This document shows, piece by piece, positions 27,010-35,300 of a DNA stretch of 64,000 nt (position 1 is the stretch's first letter; each line of letters starts with the position of its first letter). The notes beneath the pieces were generated by a model, which saw only the letters and a list, made by a program, of their open reading frames with translations, did no database searches and was not told the origin of the DNA. Source of the stretch: Cellulomonas xiejunii (GTDB taxonomy: Bacteria > Actinomycetota > Actinomycetes > Actinomycetales > Cellulomonadaceae); the NCBI RefSeq assembly GCF_024508315.1, contig NZ_CP101987.1:3410001-3474000 (forward strand). The letters run 5' to 3'. The position numbers and the translations under genes were made by a program.

Positions 27010-27582
27010 GTGCTCATTCCTGCCGTGCAGGACGGGCTGGAACGACTGCTGCGCACCGCGCTGCCGCTGAGCGAGCAGCAGGGCGACGTCGTCTTCGACG
27101 CCCCGACGTCCACCTGGTCGGCCACGGTGAACCGCCTGACGGTGAACCTCTTCCTGTACGACGTGGCGCGCTCGAGCCTGCCCGCGCGCATGGAGGCGCC
27201 CGTGCGGCACGCCGACGGCACGGTCGCGCGCCGCCGGTTCCCGCTGCCCATGGTCGAGCTCAGCTTCCTGGTCAGCGCGTGGGCCGGGTCGACGCGCGAC
27301 GAGCACCAGCTGCTGGGCGACGTGCTGACGCGGCTGATCGCGCACCCGACCGTCCCGGCCGAGCTCGCGCCCGCCGCGCTGGCCTCCCCCGTGCAGCTCG
27401 CGATCGCGTCCGACGAGCGCAACCGCCCCCGCGACCTGTGGTCGTCGCTCGGCGGGCAGGTGCGCGCGTCGTTCACGCTGGTGGCGACCGTGGCCGCGGA
27501 CGCCTACCCGTGGCAGGACGCGCCGACGGCCGTCGCCGGTGTCGAGGCCGCACTCTCGCCCCACGTCGACGGGCGACGATGA
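27010..27582 (+). CDS. DUF4255 protein (Pvc16-like tail terminator/cap)
   Basis: 190 residues from GTG 27010, with GGAGGT just upstream. The sequence (IPAVQDGLERLLRTALPL, VNLFLYDVARSSLPARME, FPLPMVELSFLVSAWAGS, DEHQLLGDVLTRLIAHP) fits DUF4255, the family of the terminator/cap protein at the distal end of the sheath-tube in Photorhabdus virulence cassette-type particles. It begins a four-gene plus-strand operon; its stop overlaps the next start (ATGA). Placement next to membrane-stalk genes may link the particle cap or baseplate to the envelope (inference). Confidence 0.85.
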   Translation: MLIPAVQDGLERLLRTALPLSEQQGDVVFDAPTSTWSATVNRLTVNLFLYDVARSSLPARMEAPVRHADGTVARRRFPLPMVELSFLVSAWAGSTRDEHQLLGDVLTRLIAHPTVPAELAPAALASPVQLAIASDERNRPRDLWSSLGGQVRASFTLVATVAADAYPWQDAPTAVAGVEAALSPHVDGRR

Positions 27583-29765
27583 GAGCGGTCAGCGCACCCA
27601 GCGCCCTGGAGGTCGCGCCCGGCGGTACCGGGACGGTCCCCCTGGAGGTGCAGAACACCTCCGGCGTGATCGACGAGCTGACCGTCCAGGTGCTCGGCGT
27701 GCCCGCCGGCGCGGTGGACGCGAGCCCGAGCCGCGTCGTGCTGTTCCCCGACGCGACCGCGCACGTGCAGCTGACGTTCCGGCTCCCCGAGACGTTCCCC
27801 GCGGGCACCCACGTGCTCTCGGTCGTGCTGACGGGCCGAGCCGGTGGTGCGGCGCCCGCGCCGCTGCCGGTCGAGCTCACCGTGCCCGCGCGGCCGGCCG
27901 CCCGGCTCGGCGCCGCGCCCACGCTCGTGCGCGCGCGACGGCGCGCCGCGTACACCGTGCGGGCCACCAACACCGGCAACGTGCCCCTGGACCTCGCGCT
28001 GCGGACGGTCGACACCGACCGCGCGCTGAGCGCGACCCTCACGCCGTCGACCCTGCACGTGCCGGTGGCGGGGGTCGCGACCAGCACGGTCGTGGTCCAC
28101 GCGCCGCGCCGGCTGCTCGGTTCCGACCAGGACCGGGCGGTGCGGGTCGAGGCCGCGGGTGTGGGCGACGACGCGGCGCGCGGCGACGTCCTGCTGACGC
28201 TGCGGCACCGGCCGCTCGTGGGCCGCGGCGTCGTCACGGCGCTCGTGCTGCTCGCGATCATCGCGGCGTGGGCGGCGGCGATGTGGTTCGGGATGCGCAT
28301 GGCGCTGGGTGCCGAGCCCGTCGGCAAGGTCGCCGCGGGGTCGTTCTACGCCGCGACCGTGGGCGCCGGCGCCACCCCGGACGGTGCGCTCGCCAAGGAC
28401 GGCGCCGTCCCTGTCGCCGTGGGCGCGACCCTGGCGGGCACGGTCATCTCCGCCGTCGACGGCGAGGGCGTGGGACGGCTGACGGTCGACGCGCTGCGCC
28501 GCACGCGCGACGGCCTCGTCGTCGTGTCCTCGGCCGCGACGCAGGCGGACGGCACGTACACGATGTCGGGCCTGTTCCCCGGCCCGTACCTGGTGCGCGT
28601 GCAGGCCGCGGGCTACCCGAGCGTCTGGTACCCGGCGGCCCCCGACGACACGTCCGCGCGCGCCGTCCAGGCGCCCGCGCAGCAGAGCACCGAGGGCGTC
28701 GACCTGCGCGTCGAGGGCGACCCGGCGTCGCTGACCGGGACGGTCGAGGTGGGGCAGACCACGCGCGAGGTCGTCGTCGACGTCACCGCGACGGCCGCGT
28801 GGGACGGCGCGGACCCGGCGCTGACGTGGACGACCACGACGCAGGGCGGCACCTACGTGTTCGAGGGCCTGCCCGCGCCCGGCACCTACGCCCTGACGTT
28901 CACGGCCGAGGGCTACGCCCCGACCACCGCGACCGAGCGCGTCCTCGGCGGGCAGCAGCGCATCGCGACGGCCGTGACGCTCGGCGCCGGCACGGGCCAG
29001 GTCACGGGCGTCGTCACCGACGGCGTCAACCGCCTCGGCGGCGTGAGCGTCACGACGACCGTCGACGGCGAGGAGGTGCAGGTCGGCACCCCGACGGTCG
29101 GTGACGTCGGCCGGTTCGTGCTGCCCGCGCTGCCCACACCCGCGACGTACGTGCTGACGTTCACGCGCGCCGGCTACGGCACGCAGACCCTCGTCGTCGA
29201 CCTGGCCGCGGGCGAGCAGCGCGACGACGTGCGGGTCGCGCTGCCCGCGGGCGCCGGGACCGTCCGGGGTCGCGTCGTCGACCCGGCGGGCGCGGGGCTC
29301 GGCGGCGTGCAGGTCGCCGCGGGCGGCGCGGGCGGGACCACGACCACGCTCACGGCCGGTGACGTCGGGGCGTTCACGCTCGCGGGCGTCGGCGCGGGCG
29401 AGCTCACGCTGGCCTTCACGAAGCCGGGCTACACCACGACGACCGTCGCGGTCGACGCCGCCGCAGGCTCGGCGGGGACCGTGACGCTGCGCCCCGCGGT
29501 CGGCAGCGTGACGGGTCGCGTGCTGCGCGGGGGTGCCGGCACCGCCGGCCTGACCGTGCAGGCCACCGACGGCGCCGAGGTCCGCACCACGACGTCCGCG
29601 CAGAGCGGTGCCCACGGCGCGGGCACGTACGCGCTCGAGGGCCTGCACGCGGGCCGCTGGACCGTGTCGGTCCTGGACGCCGACGGCCGTGCGCTGGCCA
29701 CGACGCTCGTCGCCGTGAGCGGCGGCGCGGCGGCGCGCACCGACCTGACGGTGCCGGGGGCCTGA
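27579..29765 (+). CDS. Single-pass membrane protein with N-terminal Ig-like and C-terminal CarboxypepD_reg repeats (stalk protein 1)
   Basis: 728 residues. No signal peptide. Residues 1-210 hold two Ig-like beta domains (VAPGGTGTVPLEVQNTSG and AAYTVRATNTGNVPLDLALR landmarks). One membrane segment, about 219-241 (VVTALVLLAIIAAWAAAMWF), is preceded by RHRPLVGRG, predicting N-in/C-out topology. Outside follow about five carboxypeptidase-regulatory/CnaB-like modules, each ending in a G-x-Y-type strand (PGPYLVRVQAAGY, PGTYALTFTAEGY, PATYVLTFTRAGY). Likely a surface-exposed stalk anchored in the cytoplasmic membrane with a cytoplasmic head. Coupled to DUF4255 upstream and to the second stalk gene downstream (TGATG). 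Confidence 0.75.
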   Translation: MRAVSAPSALEVAPGGTGTVPLEVQNTSGVIDELTVQVLGVPAGAVDASPSRVVLFPDATAHVQLTFRLPETFPAGTHVLSVVLTGRAGGAAPAPLPVELTVPARPAARLGAAPTLVRARRRAAYTVRATNTGNVPLDLALRTVDTDRALSATLTPSTLHVPVAGVATSTVVVHAPRRLLGSDQDRAVRVEAAGVGDDAARGDVLLTLRHRPLVGRGVVTALVLLAIIAAWAAAMWFGMRMALGAEPVGKVAAGSFYAATVGAGATPDGALAKDGAVPVAVGATLAGTVISAVDGEGVGRLTVDALRRTRDGLVVVSSAATQADGTYTMSGLFPGPYLVRVQAAGYPSVWYPAAPDDTSARAVQAPAQQSTEGVDLRVEGDPASLTGTVEVGQTTREVVVDVTATAAWDGADPALTWTTTTQGGTYVFEGLPAPGTYALTFTAEGYAPTTATERVLGGQQRIATAVTLGAGTGQVTGVVTDGVNRLGGVSVTTTVDGEEVQVGTPTVGDVGRFVLPALPTPATYVLTFTRAGYGTQTLVVDLAAGEQRDDVRVALPAGAGTVRGRVVDPAGAGLGGVQVAAGGAGGTTTTLTAGDVGAFTLAGVGAGELTLAFTKPGYTTTTVAVDAAAGSAGTVTLRPAVGSVTGRVLRGGAGTAGLTVQATDGAEVRTTTSAQSGAHGAGTYALEGLHAGRWTVSVLDADGRALATTLVAVSGGAAARTDLTVPGA

Positions 29766-32281
29766 TGCACGTCGACGTCACCCCCCGCCACCTGCCCGCC
29801 GGAGCGGGCGCCACCAGCGAGGCCGTCGTCACGCTGACGAACACGCGCGACGTCATCGCCGGGTTCGGCGTGCGCGTGCTCGGCGTCGACCCCACCTGGG
29901 TGCAGGTCAGCGACCCCGAGCCGCGGCTGTTCCCCGGCGCGACCGCGAGCGTGCGCGTCGCCCTGACCCTGCCCGTCGACGCGCCCGCGGGCCGCTGGAC
30001 GGTGAGCGTCGAGGTCATCGACCTGGCCGACCCGGCGGCCGTCAGCGTGCAGGAGGTCGTGCTCGAGGTCCCGCCGATGCGCCGCACGCGCGTCGTGCTG
30101 GACCCCCCGACCGTCACCGCCGGACGCCAGGCCGTGTTCACGGCCGTGCTCCACAACGAGGGCAACACCGAGCACGTCGGCGGGCTGGCGGCCGTGGACC
30201 CCGAGGCGCGGGCCGTGTTCGCGTTCGACCCGCCCGAGGTCGTCGTGCCGCCGCGCGCGTCGACATCCGTGACCCTGACGGCACGCGCCCGCCGCCCGTG
30301 GGTGGGCGACCCGCTGCTGCGGCCCTTCGAGGTCCGCACCACCGGCCCGCACGCACCCGCGCCCGACGCCCCACCGGCGGCGACCGGGGTCTTCGTCCAG
30401 CGGCCGCGGTTCACGCGCGGCGCGCTCGCGCTCGTGGGCCTGCTCGCGGCGGTCACGGTGTTCGCGACCGTGATCGCGCTCGCGCTCGGCACGGTCGTGC
30501 AGCGCTCGGCGGCCGACCGCGACCTCGCGCTGCAGGTCGCGCAGGCCCGTGACGCCGCCGCGACGAACGGCACGGCACGGCTCGCCGGCACGGTCGTGGA
30601 GCTCACGACCGGTGCGACGCTCAGCGACGTCAGCGTCGAGGCCGTCTCCGCCGACGACACGTCGGCGGCGGTCGCGACCGTCGCGACCGCGTCCGACGGC
30701 ACGTTCGCGGTCGGGCGCCTCACCGGCGGGTCCTACCTGCTGCGCGTGCGCGGCGCCGGGTTCGCCGAGGTCTGGTACCCCGCGGCGTCGTCCCCCGACG
30801 ACGCCGTCGCGATCGAGGTCGAGGACGGCGCCGCCGCCGAGGGCCTCGTGGTGGTCGTCGGCGGTGTGCCCGCGACCCTCGCCGGGACGGTCACGGGTGA
30901 CGACGTGGGCGGCGCGACCGTCCAGGTGCAGATGCCGCTCGACACCGCACCCCTGCTGGGCACGGACGTCGCGCGCGACGACCCGTCGGGGGCGGCGCCG
31001 GCCGCGGGTGACGGCGTGGTCGTGCGGACCGTGCCCGTCGGCGAGGACGGCACGTTCGAGATCGCCGACGTGCCGTCGCCCGCCGTGTACGACCTCGTCG
31101 TCGCCAAGACCGGGTACGCCACGCACGTCCAGCGCGTCGACGTCGCCGCCGGGGAGTCCCGCAGCGGCCTGGAGCTGCCCCTGCTGCTCGGCGACGGCAC
31201 CATCAGCGGCACCGTGAGCGGCGGCGGCGGCCCGCTCGGCGGTGCGAGCGTCGTGGCGTCGTCCGCGACGGTCCGCGTCGAGACGGTCTCGCTCACGACC
31301 GACGTCGTCGGCTCGTTCGTCCTGCGCGGCCTGCCGACGCCCGGCACGTACACGGTGGTGGTCGGCGCCGACGGCCGCGCCCCGTCGACCCTGACGCTCA
31401 CGCTCGGCGAGGGACAACAGCTCACGGGCGTCGACGTGGTGCTCGGGGACGCCGAGGGGACGCTCGCAGGTGCGGTGACGGTGCCGCAGGGCGACCCGGG
31501 CGGCGTCGAGGTCACCGTGACCGACGGCGCGAGCACGTGGCGCACGGCCGCGCGGTCCGGGTCCGGCACGTGGCGCCTGGCCGGGGTGCCGGTGCCCGGC
31601 ACGTACACCGTGACGTTCGCGCGCGCGGACCTGCAGTCGCAGGTCCTGTCGGTGAGCGTCGACGGGTTCGGGCGCGTCACGTCCGGTGCGGCGTCGGCGG
31701 CGGGACTCGACGTGTCGATGCGGCAGGCGACAGGCACGCTGTCGGGCACCGTGCGCCAGCAGGACGCGGCCGGCGCCCCGGTGCCCGCGGGCAACGTCGT
31801 GGTCCAGGTGGCGTCCGGCACCGTGACGCGCAGCGTGACCACCGCGTCGACCCCGGCCGGCACCGTCGGGCAGTACGCCGTCGAGGCACTGCCCCCGGGC
31901 ACGTACACCGTGACGTTCACGCGGGCCGGGACGCGCCCCGTCGCGCAGATCGTCGTCGTGCAGGCGGGCCAGGACGCGACCCTCAGCCCTGTGCTCGTGC
32001 GCCCCGCGGGTGTGCGCGGCACGGTCACGCGCGCGGGCGGCACCGTCGTGGGCGGCGCGACCGTGCGCCTGTTCCGCGCCGTCGACTACGGCCTGGCAGG
32101 CGCGCAGGCCGTCGCGACGACGACGAGCGACGCCTCCGGCGCGTACGCGTTCGACGACGTCGACGCACCGCAGAACTACCTCGTGGAGGTCCGCGTGGTG
32201 GCGGGCGGCTCGGTGCTCGGCGTCTCACCGCCGTTCACGCTGGCCGCCAGCGAGCAGCGGACCGTGGACGTGACCTCGTGA
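29765..32281 (+). CDS. Single-pass membrane stalk protein 2 (Ig-like head, CarboxypepD_reg repeats)
   Basis: 838 residues with the same plan as stalk protein 1: two Ig-like domains (residues 1-210; AVVTLTNTRDVIAGFGVRVL, AVFTAVLHNEGNTEHV), a membrane span at about 218-241 after RPRFTRG (positive-inside, so N-in), and about six outside modules (AGFAEVWYP, PSPAVYDLVVAKTGY, PGTYTVVVGADG, PGTYTVTFARAD, PGTYTVTFTRAG). The first module after the membrane carries a VWYPAA motif shared with stalk protein 1, evidence for gene duplication. Its ATG overlaps the previous stop. Confidence 0.75.
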   Translation: MHVDVTPRHLPAGAGATSEAVVTLTNTRDVIAGFGVRVLGVDPTWVQVSDPEPRLFPGATASVRVALTLPVDAPAGRWTVSVEVIDLADPAAVSVQEVVLEVPPMRRTRVVLDPPTVTAGRQAVFTAVLHNEGNTEHVGGLAAVDPEARAVFAFDPPEVVVPPRASTSVTLTARARRPWVGDPLLRPFEVRTTGPHAPAPDAPPAATGVFVQRPRFTRGALALVGLLAAVTVFATVIALALGTVVQRSAADRDLALQVAQARDAAATNGTARLAGTVVELTTGATLSDVSVEAVSADDTSAAVATVATASDGTFAVGRLTGGSYLLRVRGAGFAEVWYPAASSPDDAVAIEVEDGAAAEGLVVVVGGVPATLAGTVTGDDVGGATVQVQMPLDTAPLLGTDVARDDPSGAAPAAGDGVVVRTVPVGEDGTFEIADVPSPAVYDLVVAKTGYATHVQRVDVAAGESRSGLELPLLLGDGTISGTVSGGGGPLGGASVVASSATVRVETVSLTTDVVGSFVLRGLPTPGTYTVVVGADGRAPSTLTLTLGEGQQLTGVDVVLGDAEGTLAGAVTVPQGDPGGVEVTVTDGASTWRTAARSGSGTWRLAGVPVPGTYTVTFARADLQSQVLSVSVDGFGRVTSGAASAAGLDVSMRQATGTLSGTVRQQDAAGAPVPAGNVVVQVASGTVTRSVTTASTPAGTVGQYAVEALPPGTYTVTFTRAGTRPVAQIVVVQAGQDATLSPVLVRPAGVRGTVTRAGGTVVGGATVRLFRAVDYGLAGAQAVATTTSDASGAYAFDDVDAPQNYLVEVRVVAGGSVLGVSPPFTLAASEQRTVDVTS

Positions 32282-32318
32282 ACGCGCGTGCAGCAGCACG
32301 CGGGATCGGAGCACCGCA

Positions 32319-35300
32319 GTGAGCGACGCCTCCCGGCGCAGCGCCGCCACCGCCCCGACCGTCGTGGTCGACACCGCCGCGCACGGCTCGCCCGGCCGTG
32401 ACGTCGACGTCGCCGTCCGCGTCCGCAACGTCGCCGACGTGCCGCTCGACGTGCACGTCCACGCCGTCGGCCTCGAGCCTGCGTGGGCGCCGGCCGCCGT
32501 GACGGTCCCTGCCCTGGCGCCGGACGCCACCGCGAGCGCGACGCTGCGGGTGACGCCGCCCGCGGGCGCCGCCGCCGGTGGCTACCCGTTCCTCGTGGTC
32601 GTCGAGACCGCGGCCGGCCGCACGGTCACCGACGCGGTCCTGACGCTCGACGTCGCCGGCGAGCTCGTCGTGAGCATCGAGCCCGCCGACGCGCGCGGCC
32701 GCGGCCGGCGGCGCGTCGACGTCGTGCTCGCGAACACCGGGGCGACCCCCACGTCGGCACGCCTGTCCGCGACCGGCTCGGGCGTCGACGTCCAGGTCCG
32801 GCTCGCGGCGGTGGACGTCCCCGCCGCGGGCACGGTGCGCGTCCCCGCGCTGCTGCGGTCCCGCCAGCGCTGGGTGGGGCGCGAGCAGCGCCACACCTAC
32901 CGCGTGACCGCGACCGGGCGCGGCGCACCGCAGGACGTGCCGGGGACGTTCACGGCGCGCGCGTGGCTCGGCCCGACCGTGCTCAAGGTCGCGGCGGTCG
33001 TCGCGGTGCTCGCGCTGTGGGCGGGTGGTGCGCTGGTCGGCATCCCGCGCGTCGTCACGGCGCTCGGGGACGGGCAGTCGGTCGCGGCCGAGGGCCCGGC
33101 CGGCGATGCGCCGGGCGACGGTCCGGACGGCGGGCCGGGTGGCCCCCAAGGCGACGGGCAGGGGGACGGGCAGGGGGACGCGCAGGACGGCGCCGCCGCA
33201 CCCGGAGCGGACGGGCCGGACGCCCCCGCGACGCCCACGCTGCGCGTCGCCGGGCAGGTCTCCGGCAGCGACCCCGCCGGTGCGAGCGTGCAGGTCGTGC
33301 CGACGTCGGAGCTGTGGGGCTCGACGGCGGAGCCGGCCGCGACCGCCACGCTGCCGACGACGGCGGCGCTCGGGCGCGTCTCCCTCGGCGCCGCGCTGAC
33401 CGCCGGGCTCGGCCGCGCGTCGGCCCCGGCCGCCGCGGCCACCGCCGTGTTCCAGGCGCTCGCCCGTCCGACCGAGGCCGCACCCGGCAAGCTCCTCGGC
33501 ACCGCCCTGACGGTCGAGGGCACGGCACCGACCGCGCAGCGCCTGCGCACCACCACGGACGCGTCCGGCACCTGGGCGTTCGCGGGTCTGTCCCCCACGA
33601 CGCGCTACCTCGTGACCGTCGCCAAGCCCGGGTACCGCACGCAGCGGTACGTGCTGACGGGCGCCGAGCTCTCGGCCACCCCGCTGCAGACCGAGCTGCG
33701 CGCCGGCGACGGCGTCCTGCGCGGCGTCGTCACCGGCCCCGACGGGCCGGTCGGCGGTGTGGGGCTGACGCTCACCGACGGCACGACGACGGTCACGACC
33801 CGCACGGTCACCGAGGGACGCGTGGGCACCTGGTCCGTCGAGGGGCTCAGCACGCCCAGCACCTACCTCGTGACCGCCTCGTCCGACCGGTGGGGCAGCA
33901 CGTCGCAGCTCGTCACGCTCGGCGCCGCGGGCGAGCGCACGGTGAACCTGTCCGTGGAACCCGGCGTCGCGTCCCTCACGGGGGTCGCGCTCGGGACCGC
34001 GGTGCTCGGCGGTGTCGGCGGCATCGGCGGCCTGACCGTCACCGCGACCGACGGCACGGTCACGCGCACCGCCACGACCCTCACGGGCGACGACGCCGGC
34101 CGCTTCGTCCTGGCGGACCTGCCCGCACCCGGCACGTACACCGTGACCGTCGACGGCCCGGGCTATGCGACGGTGACGCGCGAGCTGGCCGTCACCCCGG
34201 CGGGCGTCGAGGGCTGGGAGGTCGCGATGACGGCCGTCGGCGGCGCCGTGTCCGGCACGGTCCGCGGCGACGACGGCGTGGGCGTGACCGCCGCCGGGCT
34301 GACCCTGAGCGACGGCACCGAGACGTACAAGTCGATGTCCTCGTCGGACGGCAACGGGTCGTACCGGTTCGTCGGCGCCGCCGCCGGGACGTACGTGCTG
34401 TCCGCGGAGGCGTTCGGGTACGTCACCGGGTACGCGCAGGTCGAGGTCACGGCCGGCGGCTCCGTGACGTCCGACCTGGTGCTGACGGCGGTCCCGGGCG
34501 ACGGGCTCGTCGCGACCGCGGGCATCACCGGCCGCGTCACCGACGCCTCGACCGGCGCCCGCGTGCAGTGCCTGGCGACCACCGAGCCGTGCCTCGTCAC
34601 CGTGACCACGACCGCGACCGCTCTCGACGGCACGACACGCACCGTCACCGCGACCGCCGACCCCGACGACGCCTACGTCCTGCCCGCCGACGGCGACGGC
34701 GGCCTGCTGCCCGGCCGGTACACGCTGAGCGTGTCGGTGCCGGGGTACGAGAGCGGCACCGTCGCCGTCACCGTGCCGATGGGCGCGGTCGTCGAGGCCG
34801 CGACCGTGGCACTGACGCCGTCGCCGTCCCTCGTCGGGTCGGTGCTGCCGCGCGTGGGTGCACTCCCCCCGGACGTGTGCGTCGTGGCGCGCCGCGCGGG
34901 CTCCACCACCACGTGCGTCCCCGCGACCGCGACCTGCACGGGCACCGACGCGCGCTGCGCGCCCGTCACGCAGGGCATGTACGAGCTGCGGCGCCTGCCC
35001 GCCGGGAGGTGGGAGGTCGTCGTCGCGGGGTTGCCCGGCGACGACTGGGTGACGCCCGACCCCGTCGAGGTCGTGCTGATGCCCGGTGAGACCAAGCGCT
35101 ACGACGCGACCATCGAGCGGCTCGGCATCATCCGGGTCACGACGCTGCGGGCCGACGCGACCGGCGCCATCGAGGTCACGCGCGGCGCACCGGTGCGCGC
35201 CACGCAGGTGGCCGGCACGACCGTGCGCACCGCCGTCAGCGACGAGCACGGCGTCGCCGAGCTCCGGGGCCTGACGCCCGGCACCTACACGATCGTCACG